From positions 1 to 46,696 of the forward strand of contig WFOA01000105.1 of NCBI GenBank assembly GCA_015488325.1: a DNA stretch of 46,696 nt, in the 5' to 3' direction. The DNA comes from Acidimicrobiia bacterium (lineage in GTDB: Bacteria > Actinomycetota > Acidimicrobiia > Spongiisociales > ZC4RG35). This document shows, piece after piece, positions 27,884 to 36,867 of the stretch (its first letter is position 1; each line of letters begins with the position of its first letter). A model generated the notes under the pieces. It was not told the origin of the DNA, searched no databases, and was given only the letters and a program-made list of their open reading frames with translations. Made by a program: the position numbers and the translations under genes.

Positions 27884-29064
27884 ACGAACCACCCGCCGAC
27901 CAACTCAGCCGCGACGTCCTCCGGGTGCTCCCGGGCATCATCGAAATCCTGTCCCGGAGCGGACGTCGGGAAGGGCTGTTGGCTTCGGTGGTCGATCTCA
28001 TCCTCGACGCCACCGGAGCGGACGCCTGCTTCCTCCACCGTTGGGATCCCGAACAGCGGCACCTCCGGATGATCGCCGCCAGCCAGCCCTACGACGAACT
28101 GGTCGGCCGGATCGAGCTGGCGGAAGGTGAAGGAGTGGCGGGCTGGGTGGCGAAACACCGCCTGCCGGTGGTGATCACCCGAGACAAATGGTCCGACCCC
28201 CGCTACAAGTACATCCCCGAGCTCGGCGGAGACCGGTACACGTCGATGGTGTCGCTCCCCGTCGCCTCGGCCAGAGGCCGGCTGATGGGGGTCCTCAACC
28301 TCCACACCGTCGACGAACGGGAATTCACCAGGGACGACCTGGAGTTTCTCACCGCCACCGCCGCCCTGGTGGGAGCCCACCTCGAGACCGAAGACCTCAT
28401 CGAAGCGACCCTGGCGAAGGAGGCCGAGTTGGAGGCGCTCGTCCAGAGCACCCTGTCGGCCCAGGAGACCGAACGGCGGCGGGTGGCGACGGAGATCCAC
28501 GACGGAGTCACCCAGCTCGTCGTCGCCGCCCTGTACCGCCTCCGGGCGGCTCAGACCCTCGTCGGCGGCGACCATCCGGCTGCCGGCGAGCTCGCCACCG
28601 CCGTCGGGCTCCTCGAAGACGCCGAAGAGGAGTCTCGCCGGGCGATCCGCCGTCTCCGCCCTCCCGTCCTCGACGACCTCGGGCTGGCCGCCGCCCTGCG
28701 GGAACTGGCCCAGGAGGCGTCGGAGGCCGTCGACGTGGAGGTGCGGGCCCCCCACCAGCTTCAGCTCGCCGACACCGTCGAGCTTGTCCTGTACCGGGTC
28801 GCCCAGGAGGCTCTCCGGAACGTGGCGAAACACGCCCGGGCCGACCGGGTGACCATCTCGGTGGACGTCGACGACGACGAAGTGCACATGGCGGTGGTCG
28901 ACGACGGATGCGGCTTCGACGTGGCGGAAGCCTTCGCCGTCCGGGAAGGTGCCAGCTACGGGATGGCGGGGATGCGGGAACGGGTCGAGATGGTGGGGGG
29001 CGCGTTCCGGGTGGCGAGTGAGCCGGGGAAGGGAGCGAGGATCGATGTGCGGATTCCCCACTGA
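27880..29064 (+). CDS. GAF-domain sensor histidine kinase (HisKA_3/NarL-type)
   Basis: GAF region (ATGADACFLHRWD...VAGWVAKHRLPVVI), ERRRVATEIHDGVTQLVVAALYRL, HATPase DDGCGFD; ATGA overlap with cbbS. Confidence 0.93.
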   Translation: MNEPPADQLSRDVLRVLPGIIEILSRSGRREGLLASVVDLILDATGADACFLHRWDPEQRHLRMIAASQPYDELVGRIELAEGEGVAGWVAKHRLPVVITRDKWSDPRYKYIPELGGDRYTSMVSLPVASARGRLMGVLNLHTVDEREFTRDDLEFLTATAALVGAHLETEDLIEATLAKEAELEALVQSTLSAQETERRRVATEIHDGVTQLVVAALYRLRAAQTLVGGDHPAAGELATAVGLLEDAEEESRRAIRRLRPPVLDDLGLAAALRELAQEASEAVDVEVRAPHQLQLADTVELVLYRVAQEALRNVAKHARADRVTISVDVDDDEVHMAVVDDGCGFDVAEAFAVREGASYGMAGMRERVEMVGGAFRVASEPGKGARIDVRIPH

Positions 29065-29713
29065 GAAGCTTCGGATCGTGGTGGTCGACGACCACCAGAT
29101 GGTCCGGGACGGCCTCGTGGCGATGGTCGGAGCCGTGCCCGAACTCGAGGTCGTCGGCACCGCCTCCGACGGGGACGGCGCCCTCAGCCTGATCGCCGGG
29201 ACGTCCCCCGACGTGGCGTTGGTCGACGTGAGCCTGCGGGGGGAGAGCGGACTGGACCTCTGCCGGCGGATCGTCGCCGACCACCCGGACACGGCGGTGG
29301 TCTGCCTCACCGTCTACGACCAGGAGCAGTACCTGTTCGAGGCGCTGCGGGTCGGGGCGCGGGGATACCTGCTGAAACGGGTCACCGCCGAGGCGCTCCG
29401 CGACGCGTTGACGGCGGTGAAGGCCGGGGAGATCGTCGTCGATCCGCTCCTGTCGGGGAGGATCGCGCAGGTGGCGGCCCACAGTGAAGCCCACGGGCTG
29501 TACTGGCCGGGGATGCACTATGGGCTCACCAAACGGGAGGCCGAGGTGCTCCAGGTGGTGTCCGAAGGCTATTCGAATCGGGAGATCGCCGAAGCCCTGT
29601 ACGTCTCCGAGGAGACGGTGAAGAGCCACCTCAAATCCCTCTACCGGAAGCTGTCGGTCTCCGACCGTGCGGAGGCGATCGCCTTGGCGCTCCGGGAAGG
29701 GCTGGTCCGCTGA
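29045..29713 (+). CDS. NarL/FixJ-family response regulator
   Basis: RIVVVDDHQMVRDGLVAMVG; LTKREAEVLQVVSEGYSNREIAEALYVSEETVKSHLKSLYRKL; 20-nt overlap with kinase. Confidence 0.95.
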   Translation: MCGFPTEKLRIVVVDDHQMVRDGLVAMVGAVPELEVVGTASDGDGALSLIAGTSPDVALVDVSLRGESGLDLCRRIVADHPDTAVVCLTVYDQEQYLFEALRVGARGYLLKRVTAEALRDALTAVKAGEIVVDPLLSGRIAQVAAHSEAHGLYWPGMHYGLTKREAEVLQVVSEGYSNREIAEALYVSEETVKSHLKSLYRKLSVSDRAEAIALALREGLVR

Positions 29714-29823
29714 GGGGACGCGGGACCGGGAGGTTCGGGAACGACCACAGGGTCGGCGCGAAGTGGGGCCGGACTAGGTTGGTGCCTGTTTCGGAACGAG
29801 ACGGGCGAGACGGAGCCGGCGAG

Positions 29824-30192
29824 ATGGACCGCCTTCGGGACGTGCGACGGATCGGGCTGGGGCTGGCGGTTCTGGGTGTGTCGGCCTTCGGGGTCTCGGT
29901 GGTGGCCGGTCGAGACGGCGACGCCATGGCATCCCTCGCCTTCGCCGCCGTCGGTCTCCTCCTGCTGGTCGTGCATCGCTACGTGGCCGGCCCCTTCGAC
30001 CGGGCCTCCAAGACCACTCACCGGCTGGCCGCCGTTGGGCTGGTGCTGGCCACCCTCGGCACCGCCCAGGTCCTCTGGGGGGTCGTGACCGATACCCCAG
30101 ACGTCATCTGGTACGGGCTGGCGGGGGCGACGGTCGGTGTCGTCGTGGTGGGGTCTGTCCTGGTGCGTGAGCGTTCCCAGCGGACCGGATAG
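29824..30192 (+). CDS. Small membrane protein, unknown
   Basis: Hydrophobic segments; SD-like GGAG/GGCGAG upstream of ATG 29824. Confidence 0.55.
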   Translation: MDRLRDVRRIGLGLAVLGVSAFGVSVVAGRDGDAMASLAFAAVGLLLLVVHRYVAGPFDRASKTTHRLAAVGLVLATLGTAQVLWGVVTDTPDVIWYGLAGATVGVVVVGSVLVRERSQRTG

Positions 30193-30271
30193 GTCTCCGC
30201 GGGAATCCTCGAAGGGGGTCGATCGCAGGGGACTCCGTCCAGATCCGAGATTCCCGGACGAGACCGACGTG

Positions 30272-30303
30272 TCCGGGGGGTCGGCGTCCGCCGACCCCCC
30301 GGA
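30272..30303. terminator. Bidirectional hairpin between convergent genes
   Basis: TCCGGGGGGTCGGCG-TC-CGCCGACCCCCCGGA, 15-bp perfect arms. Confidence 0.75.
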
Positions 30304-30315
30304 GGTCCCGTCGTC

Positions 30316-30651
30316 TCAGGCGACGCGACGCAGGCCGTGCTGGCGCTCCAGCTCGGCGGCCTGGTCGTTGTACTTGCGGAACAGGCTGGCGAGGATGCCG
30401 ATCACCTCACGCCAGAAGTAGGCCACGCCACCGACGGCCAGGCCGGTCAGCAGGATCCCGATCCACGGGGCGCGCACACCCAAGCCCCACTGGTCGAACA
30501 GGTTGAAGTCGGCCAGCCAGACGGCGGCGATGCCGAGCACCGCGAAGACGGCCGCCCACAGTTCGGCGGCGACGGAGAACCAGCGTTCGGCGACCATCGC
30601 CAACGCCCAGACGGCGAGACCCATGAGCAGGATCGTTGCGAACACGTACAT
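30316..30651 (-). CDS. Small membrane protein, unknown (111 aa)
   Basis: Three predicted hydrophobic helices; AGGAGG upstream of ATG 30651. Confidence 0.65.
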   Translation of the reverse strand: MYVFATILLMGLAVWALAMVAERWFSVAAELWAAVFAVLGIAAVWLADFNLFDQWGLGVRAPWIGILLTGLAVGGVAYFWREVIGILASLFRKYNDQAAELERQHGLRRVA

Positions 30652-30709
30652 CGTTCACGCCTCCTTCCATACTCTCCGTCTTGTCGTCGAGAGATGGTCT
30701 GATCGTCGA

Positions 30710-30749
30710 GTCGTTCGGAAGGCGTGTCGGCCGACCGCCTTCCGACGAC
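30710..30749. other. Large hairpin in the intergenic region / probable 5' UTR of the 30316-30651 gene
   Basis: GTCGT-T-CGGAAGGCG...CGCCTTCCG-ACGAC, 14 bp with one bulge; loop contains the dyad GTCGGCCGAC. Confidence 0.6.
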
Positions 30750-30906
30750 CGGCACTCGCTGCTCACCTATGAATATACGACCGAACCGCAGACGGCGTCT
30801 AGAGGGGGGATACCCGAAGGGCCGTCGACGATCGGCCATCCGACCCTGGCGGCGATGGGGTGTTTTGGCTTTGGTTGGAGGGGAAGCGTGCCGACGAGAC
30901 AAGGTG

Positions 30907-31269
30907 ATGACGTTGCCACCTCCCTTCTCCATCATCCTCATCGTCGGAGCCCCCATCGTCGTGCTCTACGCCGTGTTCCGGACGACCAGCCTCGGCGGGA
31001 GGCTGGCCGAACGGAGCGTGGTCGCCGAGGCGGAACGGGTGGTGGGGCTGCGTTCCCGGTCGCGCCGTTGGGTGAAGCCGACGGTCCTCACGGTCGGCAC
31101 CTGGTTCGGCGTCAACCTGATCGCCGCCGCCTCCGCTCCCGCCCTGGGGGTGTGGCTCGGCGGGCTCGTCGTCGCCGTCGGGGCGGCGGCGGTCATGCGG
31201 GCCTACCCGGGCCGTATCGACCCCGAAGAGTTCGACCGGGCGCTCCAGGAACTGTTGGATCAGACCTGA
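30907..31269 (+). CDS. Small membrane protein, unknown
   Basis: PFSIILIVGAPIVVLYAVF...; ATG 30907. Confidence 0.5.
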   Translation: MTLPPPFSIILIVGAPIVVLYAVFRTTSLGGRLAERSVVAEAERVVGLRSRSRRWVKPTVLTVGTWFGVNLIAAASAPALGVWLGGLVVAVGAAAVMRAYPGRIDPEEFDRALQELLDQT

Positions 31270-31414
31270 CGGACGAAGGGCCGCCCTCGCCGAGTCCGAC
31301 GGTGTCGAATCCCCCGGTCCTCCGTCCGACGGCGAGAGGTTCGACCACCTGTGAGCGATCGGACGGCGGGTTCCGGCTGATAGGGTGCCGGCCGCAGGCC
31401 CGGGAGTCGAGACG

Positions 31415-31882
31415 ATGGCGGCCGGGTTTCGGGAACCTGGAAGCGAGGACCGTGCAGGTACCGAACGGCGAAGCGCGACTTCGTCGGTTCGCCGTGCCGG
31501 CCGCGCCGTGCTCGCCGGTCTGGGTTTGGCCGCCGTCACCGGGGCGGTGTTGGTCCTGTTGCCCGCATCGTTCGTCCGCGGCGCCGTCTCCAACCTGTTG
31601 ACCCTCATCGCCGCGATCTGCGTGGGGTTCTCGATCTCGTCCCGCGGGGAGTTGAGCCTGGTGAGATAGAGCCTCGGTGCGGGCGTGTTCTTCGTGTTGG
31701 CCCTCTTCGGGCTGTGGTTCGACTGGTGGTGGCTGGCGGTCGGCCTGGTGGCGCATGGCGGCTGGGACCTGGCCCATCATCCCCGACGTGGCCACCGGGG
31801 GGTTCCGGCCTGGTACGTGCCGTTCTGCGCCGCGTACGACTGGGCGGTCGCCGCCGTCGTGGTCGCCTACTACATGGTGTGA
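31415..31882 (+). pseudogene. Small membrane protein gene interrupted by in-frame TAG at 31667-31669
   Basis: Two track ORFs (31385-31669 and 31685-31882) share one frame; both halves are hydrophobic and read continuously across the stop. Confidence 0.6.
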
Positions 31883-31893
31883 GCCAGGTCGGG

Positions 31894-31941
31894 GACGGAG
31901 ACGAGGTCGGGACCCGAGCGGGCCCCGACCTCACCTCCGTC
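31894..31941. terminator. Bidirectional hairpin upstream of the nrdJ stop
   Basis: GAGGTCGGG-A-CCCG-AG-CGGG-C-CCCGACCTC, flanked by GACGGAG/CTCCGTC. Confidence 0.7.
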
Positions 31942-31951
31942 GCCGATCCGT

Positions 31952-34900
31952 TCAGCTACACCCGGTCGTGTCCCCGCAGTTGAGGCACTTGTAGCAGGTG
32001 CCGTTGCGGATGGTGATGTGTCCGCAGGTGGGACAGAGGGGGGCGTCGCCCATCATCTCGCCGAGGGCCGCCTGGGTGGAGGCGGTGGTGGCCGCCGCCG
32101 TTCCGTTGCCGTTTGCCGGTGCCGGCGCCACCGGGACCGGCTGAGCCGGTGGGGTTCCCGGCCCCCGACCGACCGACGCCGGGGAGTCGGCGAACTCGGC
32201 GGCCTCTTTCACCGCTTCCACCGCCGCTTCGGCGTCGGCGTCGTCCAGGTTGAGCTGCACCCCGGCTTCGACGGCGATCCCCTTCGGGGGCTCGGGCAGC
32301 GTCCCCGCCCGGTTGGGCGGCACCTGCGCCAGGTCGTCACGGTGCAGGTATTCGATGGCGAGGGCCCGGAACACGTAGTCGATGATCGAGTTGGCCATCT
32401 TGATGTTCGGGTGGCCCTCCACCATGCCTCGAGGCTCGAACGTCTGGAACGTGAACGTGTCCACGAACTCTTCCAGGGGAACGCCGAACTGGAGACCTTT
32501 GGAGACGGCGATGGCGAACGACGCCAGCACCCCCCTGAGGGTCGCACCCTCTTTGGCGAGGTCGATGAAGATCTCCCCGAGGGTGCCGTCCTCGTATTCG
32601 CCGGTTCGCAGGAACACCTTGTGACCTCCGATCCGGGCCTCCTGGGTCCAGCCTCGCCGCCGGGCGGGCAGCAGGAACCGGGGTGGGGCCATGCCGGCGG
32701 CGTAGGCCTGGGTGGGGGAGATCCCCGCCGGGATCCGGCCCCAGGCGATGTCCCGTTCGGTCTCCATCGCCGCCGTCATCTCGGCGCTGTCCTCCTCCTG
32801 CTCGTCCGCCTCCTCGGAGGTCGCCGACAGCGGCTGGCTCGCCTTCGAACCGTCCCGGTACAGGGCCATCGCCTTCAGGCCCAGCTCCGCCGACATCCGG
32901 TAGGCGTCTTCGATGTCTTCGACGGTGGCCTCGTTCGGCATGTTGATCGTCTTCGAGATCGCCCCGGAGATGAACGGCTGGGCGGCCGCCATCATCTTGA
33001 TATGGCCGGCGTAGTGGATGAACCGCTGTCCGTAGCGTCCGTTCTTGTTGGCCGTGTCGAACACGGGGAGGTGTTCGGGGGCCAGGTGCGGAGCCCCTTC
33101 GATGGTCTGGCGTCCGCAGATGTGGTCGTTGGCCGCCTGGATCTCCTCGGCGCCGAACCCGAGGGCGGCCAGCAGGTCGAATCCGGGATCCAGATACTCC
33201 TCTTCCGAGAAGCCGAGCCGCCGCAGCAGGTCCTCTCCCAGGGTGTAGACGTTGAAGGCGTGACGAAGCTCGAACACCCCGGGCAGCACGTTCTCCAAGC
33301 GTTCGAGGTCGGCGGCGGTGAAGCCCTTCGCCGCCAGCGTCACCCGGTTGATGTGGGGGGCACCGTCGAGGGACGAGGTGCCGCCGATGTAGGTGACGAT
33401 GTCGGCGATCTGATCTTCGGTGTAGCCGAGGTGGCGTAGCGCCGGGGTCACCGACTGGTTGACGATCTTGAAGTACCCGCCTCCCGCCAGCTTCTTGAAC
33501 TTCACTAGGGCGAAGTCGGGCTCCACTCCGGTGGTGTCACAGTCCATCAGCAGCCCGATGGTTCCCGTCGGAGCCAGCACCGTGGCCTGGGCGTTGCGGT
33601 AGCCGTGGCGTTCGCCGAAGGTGAGGGCTTCGTCCCAAGAGCGCCGGGCGGCCTCCAACAGGTCCGGCGGGGCGAGGGCGGGATCGATACCCATCACCTG
33701 GTGGGAGATGCCTTCGTACTCTTCGGGGGAGGCGTCGTAGGCGGCCCGGCGGTGGTTGCGGATCACCCGCAGCATGTGTTCCCGGTTCTCGGCGAAGCGG
33801 GGGAACGGTCCCACCACCGAGGCCATCTCCGCCGAAGTGGCGTAGGCGGTGCCGGTGAGGATCGCGGTGAGGGCCCCGGCCAGGGCCCGGCCTTCGTCGG
33901 AGTCGTAGGCGATGCCCTGGCGCATCAGCAGGGAGCCCAGGTTGGCGTAGCCCAAACCCAGGGTGCGGTAGTCGTAGGAGCCGATGGCGATCTCCTTGGA
34001 GGGGAAGTGGGCCATCGCCACCGAGATCTCCAACACGATCGTCCACAGCCGGATGGCGTGCCGGTAGGAGTCGATGTCGAAGGTCCCGGTCTCGTCGTCG
34101 TAGAACTTGACCAGGTTGAGCGACGCCAGGTTGCAGGCCGTGTCGTCGAGAAACATATATTCCGAGCAGTTGCTCACCAGCACTCCGCCGGCCAGGTAGG
34201 AGTGGTTTTTTGGCTCGGTGAGGTTGTAGGTGGTCTCCCATCCGTCCTCGGTCCGCCGCTTCAGCCTGACCCAGTGGCGGGTGCTGTAGCGGGTGGTCTC
34301 GACGAGCATCTGGTGGAGGATGTCGTCCTTGATCGCCAGCTCGAAGCCGACGGCGTCGAAGAACCGTTCCAGGTCCTTACCCATGACACGGAGATCAGAG
34401 AACGGTCCGCCTCGATAGGTTCGCTCTTCCCCTGACTTGGTCGTGTAATGGAACACTGATCTGCTGCTTGGTCGTAGGTCGTAGATCGACCCGTGAATCC
34501 CAAACGTGTCCAGTAGCTGCTGCACGTCTCGGAGTAGATCCTTGGAGGCACTGCCCAATCCGACGTACCTCGTCGTGTCTCCCCAGCGGACGCAGCCGTC
34601 GGCGTCGTACAGACCCCGAAGAAAGGCGGCCACGATCGGCTTGGGGGCTTCGAAGATGGACCACGGAATGCGCTTGTCCGCTGACCTGGACCGGCTCACC
34701 CCCAGGGCCTCGAAGAACCTGCGGATGGCACCCCGGGTGACCCTGAGCTGGTAGGTGCCGTTGCCCATCTCCACCGGCTTGGGGGCTACCCCGCCGTTGA
34801 GCCCAGCGAGCAGTTCCCGGTGGAGGATCATCGCCGTGTGCTGTTCTTCGGTGGTGCCGTAGATAGTGACCGCGGCGGCGTCGGTGAGCGAGCCGTCGCC

Positions 34901-36550
34901 CACCAGCCAGCCCAGGTAGTGGGCCAGATCCTCGCTCCACTTCTCCGGCAGCCTCACCGCATACTTCCGCGACGACTGCCGCTGATAGGAGGCAGGGTCC
35001 GTGGAGACGGGGATGGCCCAGGAGGCCATTCCGAAATCGATCTCGCGGTCGAGGAGGCGGACCCGATCGCCTTCGGTCAGTTCGTCGGCCCGGACCCAAC
35101 CCCGGTTCGCCGTCCACAGCCGATGGTTCGGGGTGCAGCGGAGCACCCGGCCGTCAGAGAACTCGAGGCGGAGGATCTGGTTGGTTCCCGTCACCATCAC
35201 CTGGGTGGGGCTGGTGAGGTCGATGGTCTCGCTCGGCGCCTCTTCATTCGTGGCGTCGTGGGTGTACACCTGGAAGGTCTCGCCGTCGGCGACACGCTGC
35301 ACCAGCTTCTTGAAGGGGATCAGTCCCTTGTCCGTGGCGATCCTGGTGTCGCCGGTGAAGCAAGGGTTAGATGCCCGGATCCGGCCGCCTTCAGGGCAGG
35401 TGTGCCATTCGTTGATGGTGGTGTCGAACTGGAGGCCGGGGTCGGCGCAGGCCCAGGCGGCGTCGGCGATCCGCCGCCACAGCTCCCGGGCTTTGATCGT
35501 CCTCCTGATCTTGCCGGTGGTCCGTTCGATGAGGGGCCAGTCGGCGTCGTCGTAGACGGCCTGGAGGAACTCCCGGGTGACCCGCACCGAGTTGTTGGAG
35601 TTCTGCCCCGAGACGGTGGCGTAGGCCTCGCCGTTGAAGTCGGCGGGGAAGCCGCCGTATTCGATGAGGATCCTCGCCTTCTCCTCTTCGACCTTCTTCC
35701 AGTCGATGAAGGCCTCGATGTCGGGATGGTCCACGTCGAGGATCACCATCTTGGCGGCCCGGCGGGTGGTGCCGCCCGACTTGATGGCGCCGGCGGCCCG
35801 GTCGCCGATCTTGAGGAACGACATCACCCCCGACGACTTGCCGCCTCCGGACAGCAGCTCGTCCTCGGCCCGGATGGCGCTGAAGTTCGACCCGGCGCCC
35901 GACCCGAACTTGAAGATCCGGGCCTCCCGGACCCACAGGTCCATGATCCCGCCCGGGTTCACCAGGTCGTCTTTGACGGAGAGGATGAAACAGGCGTGGG
36001 GGGCGGGGCGGGAGTAGGAGTCGGGGGACTCCTTCATCTCGCCGGTCTCCTGGTCGACGTACCAGAACCCCTGGGCGGGTCCGGTGAGGCCGTAGGCGTG
36101 GTGGAGGCCGGTGTTGAACCACTGCGGCGAGTTGGGGGCCGCCATCTGGGTGGCGAGCATGTACTTGATCTCGTCTTCGAAGGCTTCGGCGTCGGCGGTG
36201 GAGGCGAAGTAGCCGTAGCGTTCACCCCACCACCGCCACGTCGAGGCGAGGCGGTCGAAGACCTGGCGGGCCGACCGTTCGGGTCCCAGGACCGGGTTGC
36301 CGTCCGCGTCGAGGATCGGGTTGCCGTCGTCGTCGTACTGGGGCACCCCTGCCTTCCGGAAGTACTTCGACACCATGATGTCGGCGGCGACCTGGCTCCA
36401 GTCCGCCGGGATCTCGGCTCCGGTCATCTCGAACACCACCGAACCGTCGGGGTTGGTGATGCGGGTGTCACGCCGGGACCATTCGATGGTGGAGTAGGGA
36501 TCGACTCCTTCGGTGGTGAAGCGACGCTCGATGCGCAGACCCTCTGGCAT
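31952..36550 (-). CDS. nrdJ: Adenosylcobalamin-dependent ribonucleotide reductase with intein
   Basis: RASNP / CSEYMFLDDTACNLASLNL, ATVLAPTGTIGLLMDCDTTGVEPDFALVKFKKL, C-terminal CPTCGHITIRNGTCYKCLNCGDTTGCS; start MPEGLRIERR at 36550. Confidence 0.96.
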   Translation of the reverse strand: MPEGLRIERRFTTEGVDPYSTIEWSRRDTRITNPDGSVVFEMTGAEIPADWSQVAADIMVSKYFRKAGVPQYDDDGNPILDADGNPVLGPERSARQVFDRLASTWRWWGERYGYFASTADAEAFEDEIKYMLATQMAAPNSPQWFNTGLHHAYGLTGPAQGFWYVDQETGEMKESPDSYSRPAPHACFILSVKDDLVNPGGIMDLWVREARIFKFGSGAGSNFSAIRAEDELLSGGGKSSGVMSFLKIGDRAAGAIKSGGTTRRAAKMVILDVDHPDIEAFIDWKKVEEEKARILIEYGGFPADFNGEAYATVSGQNSNNSVRVTREFLQAVYDDADWPLIERTTGKIRRTIKARELWRRIADAAWACADPGLQFDTTINEWHTCPEGGRIRASNPCFTGDTRIATDKGLIPFKKLVQRVADGETFQVYTHDATNEEAPSETIDLTSPTQVMVTGTNQILRLEFSDGRVLRCTPNHRLWTANRGWVRADELTEGDRVRLLDREIDFGMASWAIPVSTDPASYQRQSSRKYAVRLPEKWSEDLAHYLGWLVGDGSLTDAAAVTIYGTTEEQHTAMILHRELLAGLNGGVAPKPVEMGNGTYQLRVTRGAIRRFFEALGVSRSRSADKRIPWSIFEAPKPIVAAFLRGLYDADGCVRWGDTTRYVGLGSASKDLLRDVQQLLDTFGIHGSIYDLRPSSRSVFHYTTKSGEERTYRGGPFSDLRVMGKDLERFFDAVGFELAIKDDILHQMLVETTRYSTRHWVRLKRRTEDGWETTYNLTEPKNHSYLAGGVLVSNCSEYMFLDDTACNLASLNLVKFYDDETGTFDIDSYRHAIRLWTIVLEISVAMAHFPSKEIAIGSYDYRTLGLGYANLGSLLMRQGIAYDSDEGRALAGALTAILTGTAYATSAEMASVVGPFPRFAENREHMLRVIRNHRRAAYDASPEEYEGISHQVMGIDPALAPPDLLEAARRSWDEALTFGERHGYRNAQATVLAPTGTIGLLMDCDTTGVEPDFALVKFKKLAGGGYFKIVNQSVTPALRHLGYTEDQIADIVTYIGGTSSLDGAPHINRVTLAAKGFTAADLERLENVLPGVFELRHAFNVYTLGEDLLRRLGFSEEEYLDPGFDLLAALGFGAEEIQAANDHICGRQTIEGAPHLAPEHLPVFDTANKNGRYGQRFIHYAGHIKMMAAAQPFISGAISKTINMPNEATVEDIEDAYRMSAELGLKAMALYRDGSKASQPLSATSEEADEQEEDSAEMTAAMETERDIAWGRIPAGISPTQAYAAGMAPPRFLLPARRRGWTQEARIGGHKVFLRTGEYEDGTLGEIFIDLAKEGATLRGVLASFAIAVSKGLQFGVPLEEFVDTFTFQTFEPRGMVEGHPNIKMANSIIDYVFRALAIEYLHRDDLAQVPPNRAGTLPEPPKGIAVEAGVQLNLDDADAEAAVEAVKEAAEFADSPASVGRGPGTPPAQPVPVAPAPANGNGTAAATTASTQAALGEMMGDAPLCPTCGHITIRNGTCYKCLNCGDTTGCS
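34169..35362 (-). mobile_element. 398-aa intein with LAGLIDADG homing endonuclease, inserted in NrdJ at SNP/CSEY
   Basis: Block A CFTGDTRIATDKGLIPFKKL; block B ILRLEFSDGRVLRCTPNHRLWT; LAGLIDADG-like YLGWLVGDGSL and FLRGLYDADGCV; C-terminus NHSYLAGGVLVSN followed by C. Confidence 0.95.
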
Positions 36551-36604
36551 TCTCTCTCCCTTTGCCTGCCCGGTGTCCCCCGGGATACGTCTCGATGTTC
36601 CCCC

Positions 36605-36650
36605 GACCACAAGATGTGGGGTCTGATGAGGTTGTGACCACGACATCTGG
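36605..36650. promoter_or_regulatory. Pair of NrdR-box-like sites upstream of nrdJ
   Basis: GACCACAAGATGTGG (36605) and GACCACGACATCTGG (36636), exactly 31 bp apart. Confidence 0.55.
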
Positions 36651-36867
36651 TAGGCGGACCCCAACCTTAATCACATACCTGTAACTACGTCAATGGTATC
36701 TACAAGTCGTTTTTCGCGACCTGACCGCGCGTTCGGTGGGGAAGTCGGCGGGGAAGTGTCCGGCGGACGCCAAGGGGAAGTGGGGGCAACCTAGACGCGT
36801 CCCCGCCGCTCGCGAAAACCCGACAGGTCGATCGTTTTCGCGACTCGGGGGGATACCCTCGGGAGTC

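Noticed and set aside
36551-36720. Possible cobalamin riboswitch upstream of nrdJ
   Set aside because: No B12-box-like sequence recognised; phased NrdR-like sites explain the region better.
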